From positions 1 to 64,000 of the forward strand of contig CAJTMH010000002.1 in the NCBI GenBank assembly GCA_910577255.1: a stretch of DNA of 64,000 bases. Reading direction: 5' to 3'. The notes beneath the pieces are model-generated. The model made no database searches. It worked only from the letters and a program-made list of their open reading frames with translations, and was not told where the DNA came from. Origin of the DNA: an uncultured Duncaniella sp. GTDB taxonomy: Bacteria; Bacteroidota; Bacteroidia; Bacteroidales; Muribaculaceae. Each line of letters opens with the position of its first letter. The first letter of the stretch is position 1. Positions 6,774 to 15,425 of this stretch are shown piece by piece. A program made the position numbers and the translations under genes.

Positions 6774-9470
6774 TCAGACGGTGGCACGAAGCCTGGTGAT
6801 TACCCTGGCAATCTCACCAATCCATAGCACCACCGAAGTGCCGAGCACTATTATCAACCAGTCAGTCACCGCAAGAGGGGTAACATTGAAAAACTCGCCG
6901 CCCACAGTCACGATGAAAATCTGCCCGAAAAAGATGATAGCGGCAATCAACATAAATTCACCGCACTTCTCAAGATGCATGGCACTGCGGTGAGTGGCAA
7001 ACGCACGTGCATTGAACAGATTCCAGAACTGGAGCATAACAAAGGTGGTGAATATCACACTCAACTCATAAGCCGAGAGACCTTGCCGTGCACCGAGGCG
7101 CACATGGCAGATATCCATCAGCGAGTTCACTTCGGCATGTTCAAACACATATACCAGACACAGCACCACTGCCGAGAATATAAGACCTACCCCACCGATA
7201 AACCACCACATGGGCTGAGTGATGATGAAGTCACGGCGGTCACGCGGCTGATGGTCCATGACTGAGCGGGAAGGTGGTAACGAAGCCAAAGCCATCGAGG
7301 CGAATGTGTCCATGATAAGGTTGACCCACAGCATCTGTGTGACTGTCAGTGGCGACTCCGTGCCCATAAAAGCACCGGCGAGCACCACCACGCAGGCCAC
7401 GACATTGACTGTGAGCTGAAACAGGATGAAACGCTGAAGATTCTGGAACAACGACCGTCCCCACATCACAGCACGTCCTATCGAGGCGAAAGAATTATCA
7501 ATGATAGTGATATCGCTTGCCTCCTTGGCCACCGATGTGCCGTCGCCCATCGAGAGCCCCACATTGGCTGCATTGAGGGCAGGAGCATCATTCGTACCGT
7601 CGCCTGTCACAGCCACAACCTGTCCCTGCTTCTGCAGTGCCTCCACCAATCTTTTCTTATCCATGGGGCGAGCCCTGGCTATAATCTTAAGATCCATGAC
7701 ACGATCGGCAAGTTCGCTGTCCGACAATTCTCCGAATTCCGGTCCGGTGATTATGTTCCGGTCAGTGTCCTCCGGTTTCCAAAGGCCGATCTGACGACCG
7801 ATCTCCCGCGCTGTTGCAGGAGTGTCGCCTGTAACTATTTTTATGCCAATTCCTGCGTCAAGGCACTCCTTGATGGCATCAGGCACATCATCACGCACAG
7901 GATCCGCGATAGCGACTATCCCCAGGAAAGTGAGACCTGTTCGCTCCACACCCTCATCCCCTATTCCGGGGTCACCTTCCGGCAGGTCGCGCATGGCAAA
8001 ACCGAGTGTACGCATGGCCTTCTGCTGATAGCCGAGCAACTGTTCCTCGACCTGCCCGCGGCTCACACCTCCGCAGATGTCATCACACATGCCAAGTACT
8101 ATCTCAGGCGCTCCTTTTACATACAGCGTCTCCTTGCCTGCATCATCAGCCACCACTGTGGCCATATATTTTCGCTCGGTTGTGAATGGAAGCTCCCTCA
8201 CCACTTTGGCGCCGGATCTTAAAGACTTGTAATCCACTCCGTTCTCACGCAGCCACAGGATAAGGGCTCCTTCGGTAGGATTACCAAGCACCTGCGGATG
8301 TTTCGGGTCCGATTCGTCGAGCTGTGCTGTCGAGTTCACGGCTATTCCGGTCTCAATCTCCCGGCTCAGTTCATCGCTGCCGAGATGTCCATCCTTAAGA
8401 CCATAGAAATTAGCCTCGGCCACACGCATCTGATTGCGTGTGAGCGTGCCGGTCTTGTCAGTGCATATCACCGTGGTGGCACCCATAGTCTCGCAAGCAT
8501 GCATCTTACGCACCAGATTGTTGGTGCGCAGCATACGCCTCATGCTGTAGGCCAGACTCAATGTCACAGCCATCGGCAACCCTTCGGGCACCGACACCAC
8601 CACGAGAGTCACGGCTATCATGATGGTCTGCAGGAAGTAGGCTATGAACCTCACCAGATCGAAGGCATCATTATTAAGGAAATAGAGAAGGACGCGTCCG
8701 GCTATCACCAGGCCACCTACCAGATAACTTCCGCGAGTCACGAGTGCGCCGAGACGTTCAAGCTGCTCGGTCAGGGGTGTCTTCTGTCCGTCGTCTATAC
8801 GTGCTGCCTCATAGACCTTGCCGTTTTCAGTGCTGTCGCCAACGGCAAACACCCTGGCTATGCCATGTCCCTCCATCACACGTGTGCCGCGCATCACATG
8901 GTTAGACGGAAATGTCGCCTCGGTGTCAAAGTGAGCCGGATCAACCGTCTTTGAAGCCATAGGCTCGCCGGTAAGAGTCGATTCGTCAACATTGAGCGAG
9001 GTGGCCTCCACCAGTTCAGCATCGGCTGGAATCTCCTCGCCGGTGTTGAGAATCACCAGGTCGCCCACCACCACATTGCGTTTGGCCACCTGTGTCGGGT
9101 TGCCGTCACGAATCACCTGCACAGGCTCATCGTCGTTCACCTGATTGAGCACCGAGAATTCATCCTCAGCCTTTTTCTCAAAATAGAATGACAGCCCCGT
9201 GGCGAGAAATATGGCCATAAATATACCGGCCGGCTCGAAAAACACTGCAGGGCCCTGCGCCAGTGCGTAAAATTCATATAGCGATATCAACACCGACAGC
9301 ACACCGGCAATCAACAGCACTATTATGAGAGGATCCTTGAACTTTGACAGGAACAACTTCCACAGCGGTTCCTTAGCAGGAGGAGTCAGGATGTTGGCTC
9401 CATGCACTCTACGGCTCTCCCTGACCTCGTCATCGGTCAGGCCGGTAAGCCTGATGGGGTGTTGTGACAT
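6774..9470 (-). CDS. Calcium-translocating P-type ATPase, PMCA type
   Basis: 898 aa P2-type ATPase expected to export Ca2+ across the inner membrane. Order of parts: N-terminal cation-ATPase domain, TM1-2, actuator domain with TLTGEPMAS (TGES-like loop, Gly-Glu), TM4 with VVSVPEGLPMAVTL (PEGLP ion-site motif), phosphorylation motif CTDKTGTLT with Asp338, nucleotide domain with KGAPE, hinge TGDGTNDAPAL, and TM5-10 at the C-terminus. The PEGLP motif and the NVVACVVV segment in TM5 point to Ca2+ rather than Na+/K+ or heavy metal. No calmodulin-type tail is visible. Its promoter is at 9499-9529. Confidence 0.94.
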   Translation of the reverse strand: MSQHPIRLTGLTDDEVRESRRVHGANILTPPAKEPLWKLFLSKFKDPLIIVLLIAGVLSVLISLYEFYALAQGPAVFFEPAGIFMAIFLATGLSFYFEKKAEDEFSVLNQVNDDEPVQVIRDGNPTQVAKRNVVVGDLVILNTGEEIPADAELVEATSLNVDESTLTGEPMASKTVDPAHFDTEATFPSNHVMRGTRVMEGHGIARVFAVGDSTENGKVYEAARIDDGQKTPLTEQLERLGALVTRGSYLVGGLVIAGRVLLYFLNNDAFDLVRFIAYFLQTIMIAVTLVVVSVPEGLPMAVTLSLAYSMRRMLRTNNLVRKMHACETMGATTVICTDKTGTLTRNQMRVAEANFYGLKDGHLGSDELSREIETGIAVNSTAQLDESDPKHPQVLGNPTEGALILWLRENGVDYKSLRSGAKVVRELPFTTERKYMATVVADDAGKETLYVKGAPEIVLGMCDDICGGVSRGQVEEQLLGYQQKAMRTLGFAMRDLPEGDPGIGDEGVERTGLTFLGIVAIADPVRDDVPDAIKECLDAGIGIKIVTGDTPATAREIGRQIGLWKPEDTDRNIITGPEFGELSDSELADRVMDLKIIARARPMDKKRLVEALQKQGQVVAVTGDGTNDAPALNAANVGLSMGDGTSVAKEASDITIIDNSFASIGRAVMWGRSLFQNLQRFILFQLTVNVVACVVVLAGAFMGTESPLTVTQMLWVNLIMDTFASMALASLPPSRSVMDHQPRDRRDFIITQPMWWFIGGVGLIFSAVVLCLVYVFEHAEVNSLMDICHVRLGARQGLSAYELSVIFTTFVMLQFWNLFNARAFATHRSAMHLEKCGEFMLIAAIIFFGQIFIVTVGGEFFNVTPLAVTDWLIIVLGTSVVLWIGEIARVITRLRATV

Positions 9471-9498
9471 ATTATTTTTACGTGAGTTTTTGGGTGTG

Positions 9499-9529
9499 CA
9501 AAGATACTACATATATTTATAACACACAA
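9499..9529 (-). promoter_or_regulatory. Promoter of the Ca2+ ATPase gene
   Basis: Minus strand: TTG (rc of 9527-9529), 20 bases, TATCTTTG (rc of 9499-9506), 29 bases before the ATG. Good Bacteroidetes consensus. Confidence 0.6.
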
Positions 9530-9545
9530 CAAGTCAATTGTTCAC

Positions 9546-10223
9546 TCAACGTCCCCGCTGGCGTGACAGCCATTTGCGCAATTCATCCTCTCGTTTCTTA
9601 TCAGCGCGCCGGTCCTGACGCGACATTCCGTAAGTCGCCGGCCCTGAGCCACACCCAGGCCCCCCTGCAAGCATATCGGCAAAACGCTCGTCGACAACCC
9701 ATTTGCCAGGAGGACAAGCGCCGGCCGACGCATCTGGCTCCTTCGCACCGGCTTCCGCGTCTTCGGTTCGCATCTCCTCAGAAGCTGCCTCTCCGGCGAT
9801 TACGGCAGCCTCAATAGCCTCAACGACATCCTCATTCCTTATTCCGGGCTTAATAGCAGGCTCTGTCCTCGCCGTCTCATTCATGCGGGCCGCGCGACGA
9901 CGTTCAGCCACAGCCCTTGCCCTGCGTGAGCGTTCCATGGCACGGTCAATCTCGGGCAAAAGCAAGGTAAACATCACCATCACTTCCTGCGCGAACCTTG
10001 ACTCGTAAAGCTCACATATACCGCCGTTCATATAGCAATATATCAGTTCAAACACCTCATTAACCTCATGGCATGGCAGCAGGCCTATCCCTACCATCGC
10101 ATCGAGACGCTCCTCGATATAGGAGAGAAACTTGCGCGACATATTGCCGGGTTCTCTGCTGAATGACTTGGTTTTCACGTCAAAATTGACAAACACTTTC
10201 TCGACTACTGCGTTACTTTTCAT
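9546..10223 (-). CDS. Protein of unknown function with charged C-terminal half
   Basis: 225 aa; I do not recognise a family. Residues 1-105 look folded (alpha/beta start VFVNFDVKTKSF, then amphipathic helices YIEERLDAMVGIGLLP, FELIYCYMNGGICELYE). Residues 105-190 are low-complexity, rich in Ala, Glu and Arg, and probably disordered or coiled. The C-terminus is strongly basic (RRADKKREDELRKWLSRQ), suggesting nucleic-acid or ribosome contact, but that is inference. No signal peptide or membrane segment. It sits upstream of the Ca2+ ATPase on the same strand, but that gene has its own promoter, so linkage is doubtful. Codon use fits its neighbours. Confidence 0.75.
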   Translation of the reverse strand: MKSNAVVEKVFVNFDVKTKSFSREPGNMSRKFLSYIEERLDAMVGIGLLPCHEVNEVFELIYCYMNGGICELYESRFAQEVMVMFTLLLPEIDRAMERSRRARAVAERRRAARMNETARTEPAIKPGIRNEDVVEAIEAAVIAGEAASEEMRTEDAEAGAKEPDASAGACPPGKWVVDERFADMLAGGPGCGSGPATYGMSRQDRRADKKREDELRKWLSRQRGR

Positions 10224-10281
10224 AGTTCACTTTTGGTTTTTAGATGGTGATAGCCGACATACACCGATGTCGTTGCTTCCG

Positions 10282-10289
10282 CAAAGTTA
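10282..10289 (-). promoter_or_regulatory. -7 box before the unknown 225-aa protein
   Basis: TAACTTTG on the minus strand, 59 bases before the ATG. The nearest TTTG lies only 16 bases further upstream, shorter than ideal. Confidence 0.45.
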
Positions 10290-10392
10290 CCACCATGCCA
10301 TAGCCCAAAAGGTGCGATAATGCCGCGAAGGACTGAAGAAATTATCTGAAAATTTAAAATCATTATCGCACACTATGTTTGGAATCTTTTTG

Positions 10393-10400
10393 TAAATTTG
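10393..10400 (+). promoter_or_regulatory. -7 box before aminopeptidase P
   Basis: TAAATTTG on the plus strand, 71 bases before the start codon. A TTTG lies 11 bases upstream of it, too close to be a good -33 box. Confidence 0.45.
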
Positions 10401-10470
10401 CAAAAATCATTCTCAAACTCCTCATCCGGACTAAACAATATTAAACAACCATCAATAACCCCATTACCTC

Positions 10471-12258
10471 ATGTCAAACGTAATCATTGAGCGCATCGTC
10501 GCCTTACGCAAAGAAATGAAAGAGGCCGGAGTCAACGCGGTGATACTCCCGCGCACAGACGCCCACCTCAGCGAATATATCTCCAACCATTGGCACATAG
10601 TACGTTACCTGAGCGGTTTTACTGGCTCGGCCGGCACTATGGTGGTGACGGAGACAGCGGCCCTTCTCTGGGTCGACAGCCGCTACTTCCTCCAGGGAGC
10701 ACAACAGATTGAAGGCACCGGCATTATCCTCATGAAGGATGGTCTGCCCGACACACCCTCAATAGTGGAATATCTCTGTGAAAACCTCCACAAAGGCGCG
10801 ACAGTAGGCATCAACGGCATGCTGATGTCGATTGACGAAACCGCATCACTGCGCGAACGCCTCCACAAGTCAGGCATCAGACTCGACGTGAACTTCGACC
10901 CCATTGACCGAATATGGGCCGACCGTCCGTCGCTCCCGGCCGACAAGGTGTTTGTCCACGACGTGAAATACGCCGGCGAGACCGCAGCCGACAAGATAGC
11001 CAAAGTGCTTGCCGATGTCAAGCAGAAAGGAGCCGAAGCCCTCTTCACATCAGCGCTCGACGAGATAGCCTGGGTGCTCAACATCCGCTCCAACGATGTG
11101 CCCTGCAACCCGGTGGCCACATCGTTCCTTTATCTCGCGCCCCAGGGGAGCACCCTTTTCATCGACTCCGCCAAAATGACTCCTGAAGCCGAGGCCCATC
11201 TCAAAGAGGCAGGCGTTGCCGTAGCCCCCTATGACTCAGTGCTCGACTTCCTCGCCACCGTGCCGGCTGATGTAAATGTACTCCTCAGTGGCAGCCGTGC
11301 ATCTGGAGCAATAGCCCATATACTCGAAGGTCACTACGTGAAAGGTGATTCACCCATCGCTATGCCCAAGGCTGTGAAGAACGATGTCCAGATCGCCGGC
11401 ATCCGCGCAGCCCACATCCGCGACGGCGTAGCAATGGTGCGCTCGCTCATCGAAATCGAACGCACCGTAGCCGAAGGCAAACATCTCACTGAAATCGGTG
11501 TGGCCGACATACTGCTGCGCCACCGTTCGGCTCAACCGTTGTATTTCGACCTCAGCTTCGAGAGCATCTGCGGCTTCGGGGCCAACGGCGCCATAGTCCA
11601 CTACTCGGCCACTCCCGAAAGCGACACCACCATCACCAAGGGCAATCTGCTGCTCATCGACTCAGGAGCCAACTATCTCGACGGAACCACCGATATCACC
11701 CGCACTATAGCCATCGGCACCCCCAGCGAGGATATGCGCCATGACTTCACCCTCGTGATGAAGGGACACATTGCCATCGCCACTTCAATCTATCCCGAAG
11801 GGACCCGCGGAGCACAGCTCGACGCACTGGCCCGCATGCCGCTCTGGAAAGAGGGTAAGAGCTACCTCCACGGCACAGGCCATGGCGTAGGCCACTTCCT
11901 CAACGTACACGAAGGTCCGCAGAGCATCCGCCTCAATGACACGCTGGCACCCCTCACGCCAGGCATGCTGACATCCAACGAACCGGGAGTCTATCTCACC
12001 GACCGTTACGGCATACGCTGCGAGAACCTCGTGCTCACCATCCCCTACGAGGAAACTGAGTTCGGCAAATTCTATGCGTTCGAAACCATCACGCTCTGTC
12101 CATTTGACCGTTCACTCTTCCAGACCGAGATCATGTCGGAGGCCGAAATCGAATGGCTCAACAATTACCACCGTACCGTCTATGAACGCCTTTCGCCCGA
12201 ACTCACCGACGATGAGCGTCAATGGCTCGCTGCCGCCACCGCGCCCCTCACAAAGTGA
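10471..12258 (+). CDS. Xaa-Pro aminopeptidase (M24B, aminopeptidase P family)
   Basis: 595 aa cytosolic metallopeptidase releasing N-terminal residues before proline. Two creatinase-like N-terminal domains (about 1-300; the first contains RTDAHLSEY and SGFTGSAGT, typical of the long three-domain APP1-like form) precede a pita-bread catalytic domain. Dinuclear metal ligands are visible as the Asp pair in LIDSGANYLDGTTDITRT, the His in GTGHGVGHFLNVHEGP, Glu in TSNEPGVY and Glu in RCENLVL. No signal peptide. The gamma-carbonic-anhydrase-like gene follows after 57 bases on the same strand and is probably co-transcribed. Confidence 0.94.
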   Translation: MSNVIIERIVALRKEMKEAGVNAVILPRTDAHLSEYISNHWHIVRYLSGFTGSAGTMVVTETAALLWVDSRYFLQGAQQIEGTGIILMKDGLPDTPSIVEYLCENLHKGATVGINGMLMSIDETASLRERLHKSGIRLDVNFDPIDRIWADRPSLPADKVFVHDVKYAGETAADKIAKVLADVKQKGAEALFTSALDEIAWVLNIRSNDVPCNPVATSFLYLAPQGSTLFIDSAKMTPEAEAHLKEAGVAVAPYDSVLDFLATVPADVNVLLSGSRASGAIAHILEGHYVKGDSPIAMPKAVKNDVQIAGIRAAHIRDGVAMVRSLIEIERTVAEGKHLTEIGVADILLRHRSAQPLYFDLSFESICGFGANGAIVHYSATPESDTTITKGNLLLIDSGANYLDGTTDITRTIAIGTPSEDMRHDFTLVMKGHIAIATSIYPEGTRGAQLDALARMPLWKEGKSYLHGTGHGVGHFLNVHEGPQSIRLNDTLAPLTPGMLTSNEPGVYLTDRYGIRCENLVLTIPYEETEFGKFYAFETITLCPFDRSLFQTEIMSEAEIEWLNNYHRTVYERLSPELTDDERQWLAAATAPLTK

Positions 12259-12315
12259 ACGCAGCGCTTCTTAACTGACTAATTTACAGCAACCAACCGA
12301 AACTAAAACTCCAAC

Positions 12316-12849
12316 ATGGCATTAATAATCCCTGTACGCGGTTTCACACCCGAGATTGGGCCTGACACGTTTCTTGCCGAAAACGCCACCATCATCGGTG
12401 ACGTCGTGATGGGCAGCGAATGCAGCGTGTGGTTCAACACCGTGCTGCGCGGCGACGTGAACTCAATCCGAATCGGCAACAGAGTCAACATCCAGGACGG
12501 CTCAGTGCTCCACACCCTCTATCAGAAGTCAACCATCGAGATCGGCGACGATGTGTCGATAGGACACAATGTCACCATCCACGGAGCCAAAATCCATGAC
12601 TATGCGCTCATAGGCATGGGAGCCGTGGTGATGGACGATGCCGAAGTAGGCGAAGGAGCCCTCGTGGCTGCCGGCTCTGTAGTGCTATCGCGCACCAAAA
12701 TCGGCCCCAACGAACTGTGGGGCGGAGCTCCGGCCAAATTTATCAAGATGGTCGATCCGGAAACCTCGCGCGAACTCAACAAAAAGATAGCCCACAACTA
12801 TCTCATGTACTCACGCTGGTACACCGACCCCGAAGCCGAGGCAAAATAA
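12316..12849 (+). CDS. Gamma-carbonic anhydrase-like left-handed beta-helix protein
   Basis: 177 aa built of hexapeptide repeats (IIGDVVMGSECSVW, VLRGDVNSIRIGNR, and so on), giving a trimeric left-handed beta helix with a C-terminal helix. The three zinc-ligand histidines of the gamma-CA/YrdA/PaaY group appear in VLHTL, IGHNVTIHG. Members without the acidic loop of the archaeal Cam enzyme often show little carbonic anhydrase activity; that loop is absent here, so catalysis is uncertain. It follows aminopeptidase P in the same direction. Confidence 0.9.
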   Translation: MALIIPVRGFTPEIGPDTFLAENATIIGDVVMGSECSVWFNTVLRGDVNSIRIGNRVNIQDGSVLHTLYQKSTIEIGDDVSIGHNVTIHGAKIHDYALIGMGAVVMDDAEVGEGALVAAGSVVLSRTKIGPNELWGGAPAKFIKMVDPETSRELNKKIAHNYLMYSRWYTDPEAEAK

Positions 12850-12930
12850 CAACCCTATCGCCGGGAAGGGCCGGCAAAAGCCGGATAACCAACTTTGCCA
12901 CCCTTCCCGACAAAAAAATAGCCCCTCCTA

Positions 12931-12961
12931 TTGGAGGAACGAAAAAAAATCCCTACCTTTG
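12931..12961 (+). promoter_or_regulatory. Promoter of tRNA-Leu
   Basis: TTG (12931-12933), 20 bases, TACCTTTG (12954-12961), ending 46 bases before the mature tRNA. Good consensus match and spacing. Confidence 0.65.
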
Positions 12962-13007
12962 CGCCGTCGAAAGCCACGCAACGGCTTTGAAACCGACCAC
13001 ACCACAA

Positions 13008-13089
13008 GCCCAGATGGCGGAATCGGTAGACGCGCTGGTCTCAAACACCAGTGGAGCAATCCATCCCGGTTCGATCCCGGGTCTGGGTA
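13008..13089 (+). tRNA. tRNA-Leu (anticodon CAA)
   Basis: Folds as a class II tRNA: acceptor GCCCAGA/TCTGGGT, D stem GCG/CGC, anticodon stem CTGGT/ACCAG with loop CTCAAAC (anticodon CAA, reading UUG), long variable arm TGGA-GCAA-TCCA, and T arm CCCGG-TTCGATC-CCGGG. Discriminator A at 13089; the CCA end is not encoded (TAC... does not match). An AT-rich, possibly acquired segment begins right after it. Confidence 0.95.
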
Positions 13090-13094
13090 CTGAT

Positions 13095-13133
13095 AAAGGC
13101 TGAAAATCATCTGATTTTCAGCCTTTATTTTTG
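13095..13133 (+). terminator. Terminator after tRNA-Leu
   Basis: Stem AAAGGCTGAAAATCA / TGATTTTCAGCCTTT with a tight loop, followed by ATTTTTG. It starts five bases past the tRNA. Confidence 0.8.
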
Positions 13134-13171
13134 TTTTGAGGAAATCTATTTGTTTGAACGACATTATTACG

Positions 13172-13209
13172 AAAAGACGCTCAGCATGCAATCAGTTGAG
13201 CGTCTTTTT
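13172..13209. terminator. Bidirectional terminator, mainly for the S41 protease gene
   Basis: Stem AAAAGACGCTCA / TGAGCGTCTTTT with a 13-base loop; reading leftward it follows the S41 protease stop by about 25 bases and ends in a T run. Confidence 0.75.
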
Positions 13210-13233
13210 GTCAATTCTTAAACATTGTATTGG

Positions 13234-14502
13234 CTACTTGTTAATTAAGTCAATGGTAAAATCCAAAACCGTATCATGGCCATTCATAAAATCAGAGACC
13301 GTTTGCTCAACCTTACAATCGGGACTAATGCCAATGCCTTCCATCGGAAATCCTTTTGGTGATTTTGACGGTTCTCGTGTTGGTAGTCGGAAATAAATGC
13401 CATTAGAAGTTTGAAATGTTTTTGGATTATTGCCTGTGTCACCTGCCGTTGCAGAGCCTATCAGAATTGCATTTCCACTTTCCTTAATATCCAAAGCAAA
13501 ACTCTCAGCAGCGGAAAAAGTACGCGGGCTTATCAACAAATAAACTTTCCCTTTGTATGCGTCATTTTGAGGTTCCATGATTTTTGATGGAGAAACACAG
13601 TGTGGCTGCGGCTTCCTGATGAGATATTCGGCTATATCCATGCCATTTCCACTGTTTCCGCCTTCGTTTCTCCGAATATCCACAATCAGATGCGGGAGTT
13701 TGCTGACATTATTGTATGCCTCTATAAAATCATCAGTCACAGGATCCATCATCGACTGAATGTTGATGTAACCGACAGAGTCATTAATTATCGACCATTT
13801 GACAAGTTTGTTATCTTCCACCTCCTTCGGCAAAAGGTCATATTTCTTTAACGGCAGTTTAATTTCCAATGTGTCCGCTTCACGGACAATATTATATATC
13901 GCTGTCGTATCTCTCCATGAACGAAATACCGCCAATGCCGTATTCAGCCTTCTTGCTTCATCAGTAGATGCCGGTGTGAATTTTTCATGTTTATCCAACC
14001 ATTCTGACACGGCTGTGCCATTCACGGCTATTATCTCGTCCTTATCTTTGAAGCCGTTTGCCAACAAGTACTCATTAGGAGTATCGACAAAAATCCTATT
14101 TTCTATAAATACAGGAGCATAACCTGCGGTGTAATCCCTCAGATAGACAAACGAATGTCCAACATTCAAGCTGCTGAAAAATTCTTTCAAAATATCGCCA
14201 AATTCGGCCTTGTCAACATCTGTGTTTTCAAATCGCTGTAAAAACGAACTGTGAATACTATCCATATTCAGACCTTTGGCTTTATACAACGAATAGTTAT
14301 CAAGAGTGAGTTGGTATATTTCCTCAAATTCACTCTTAAAATCATTCTTATCGATACTCAATTCATCGACATAATACCTGACGGTCGCTTCTTGTTGTGT
14401 TTTAGAGAATTGAGCGTACAAAACCAACGCCCCCAATCCGATAAGCAGCAATCCAATAATGCTACTCAGAACAATCAATGTAATTTTGACAGGTTTCTTC
14501 AT
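13234..14502 (-). CDS. S41 family (C-terminal processing type) serine protease
   Basis: 422 aa. One N-terminal membrane segment (about residues 7-29, ITLIVLSSIIGLLLIGLGALVLY) anchors it, with the rest outside the cytoplasm. The tail-protease fold shows LIVDIRRNEGGNSGNG (residues around 270) and the nucleophile segment PRTFSAAESFALDI (catalytic Ser of S41 in the SAAES position, followed downstream by the conserved TAGDTG loop). No PDZ domain is obvious. Base composition is clearly more AT-rich than the flanking genes, as is its upstream neighbour, which overlaps its start by four bases (ATGA-type coupling), so both probably arrived together. Substrate unknown. Confidence 0.85.
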   Translation of the reverse strand: MKKPVKITLIVLSSIIGLLLIGLGALVLYAQFSKTQQEATVRYYVDELSIDKNDFKSEFEEIYQLTLDNYSLYKAKGLNMDSIHSSFLQRFENTDVDKAEFGDILKEFFSSLNVGHSFVYLRDYTAGYAPVFIENRIFVDTPNEYLLANGFKDKDEIIAVNGTAVSEWLDKHEKFTPASTDEARRLNTALAVFRSWRDTTAIYNIVREADTLEIKLPLKKYDLLPKEVEDNKLVKWSIINDSVGYINIQSMMDPVTDDFIEAYNNVSKLPHLIVDIRRNEGGNSGNGMDIAEYLIRKPQPHCVSPSKIMEPQNDAYKGKVYLLISPRTFSAAESFALDIKESGNAILIGSATAGDTGNNPKTFQTSNGIYFRLPTREPSKSPKGFPMEGIGISPDCKVEQTVSDFMNGHDTVLDFTIDLINK

Positions 14503-15314
14503 TGTAGTAATTTTCGTTCATTATTGTCGTTTTCCAACACGCTCATCTGGTGGATGGCGATTTGGTTTAGTTTGATAAGTCGCTCTGATTGCGGTAGTCC
14601 TTGCTCTATGAATACGGCATTGAGGCTCTCCATGTTTGAGAGGCATATAAGTTCGTTGACTGACGCATAGTCGCGGATATTGCCTTTCTGATCGGGGTTA
14701 GCCTCACGCCACTGTTTTGCTGTCATGCCGAACATTGCCACGTTCAGCACATCGGCCTCATTGGCATAAATTATGCTCGCCTGCGCTTTTGTGACCTCCG
14801 CAGGTATAAGGTTCTGCTTGATGGCATCGGTGTGTATACGGTAGTTGATTTTCGACAATTCACGCTTCGCCGACCAACCGATTAGCCGCTGTTCATCAGC
14901 TTTCAACCGCTGAAATTCCTCTATCAGATAGAGTTTGAACGGCACACTTATCGCAGACCCAAACTCAAATGCGATGTCCTTGTGGGCATAAGTCCCTCCG
15001 TAACGTCCTTTCTTGACAACCAATCCTATTGCACCGGTTCTCTCTATCCATTCCGAAGTACTCAATACAAAAGATGGCAAACCTGCACTCATTCTAAAGT
15101 GGTCAAATTCGACCACTTTAAAATTTGGGTTGTGGATCAGTTCCCATGTGCCAAGAAACTCAATGGTATATCTATTCCTAATCCAGTTCTTGATAATATC
15201 CGCCGCCCTGCTGTCGCCATCCTTGGCAGTCGCCATGTCTGTAAGAGAGATATAGTCCTGCTCTTCGATGTTAAGAACAGTAATTGGAGTATTTTGAACC
15301 GTTATTTTTGCCAT
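14499..15314 (-). CDS. KilA-N domain protein
   Basis: 271 aa. The first ~110 residues match the KilA-N fold known from phage and DNA-virus proteins and from many Bacteroidetes chromosomes: ISLTDMATAKDGDSRAADIIKNW, then FLGTWELIHNPNFKVVEF and the YGGTYAHKDIAFEFGSAIS signature, with FKLYLIEEFQRLK closing it. The remainder is helical (ANEADVLNVAMFGMTAKQWREANPD). KilA-N is a nucleic-acid-binding module; the role here (regulator or phage-derived defence factor) is unknown. It is AT-rich and coupled to the S41 protease gene by a four-base overlap. A 12-bp palindrome sits just upstream and could be its operator. Confidence 0.88.
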   Translation of the reverse strand: MAKITVQNTPITVLNIEEQDYISLTDMATAKDGDSRAADIIKNWIRNRYTIEFLGTWELIHNPNFKVVEFDHFRMSAGLPSFVLSTSEWIERTGAIGLVVKKGRYGGTYAHKDIAFEFGSAISVPFKLYLIEEFQRLKADEQRLIGWSAKRELSKINYRIHTDAIKQNLIPAEVTKAQASIIYANEADVLNVAMFGMTAKQWREANPDQKGNIRDYASVNELICLSNMESLNAVFIEQGLPQSERLIKLNQIAIHQMSVLENDNNERKLLQ

Positions 15315-15342
15315 TTGGGGATAAGTGTTTGTATTTCAAACG

Positions 15343-15350
15343 CAAATATA
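15343..15350 (-). promoter_or_regulatory. -7 box of the KilA-N / S41 operon
   Basis: TATATTTG on the minus strand, 29 bases before the KilA-N ATG; a palindrome CTGATATATCAG lies 11 bases further upstream, around the -33 position, where a repressor could block transcription. Confidence 0.45.
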
Positions 15351-15360
15351 CATCAAAAAT

Positions 15361-15372
15361 CTGATATATCAG
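15361..15372. repeat. 12-bp perfect palindrome at the island edge
   Basis: CTGATATATCAG, between the KilA-N promoter and the first surviving codons of the truncated TlpA-like gene. It may be an operator or mark a recombination junction. Confidence 0.4.
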
Positions 15373-15425
15373 CGCGTTAGCTTACTCCCGACAACACAAA
15401 TATCACGCCACTCGTTTCGGCGAGC

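Noticed and set aside
8298..8954. 218-codon open frame on the plus strand
   Set aside because: Antisense to the Ca2+ ATPase core; His/Cys-rich shadow translation.
13008..15378. Duplication of the tRNA-Leu 3' end as an attachment site for the AT-rich cassette
   Set aside because: The tRNA 3' sequence was looked for at the far end of the cassette and is not there.
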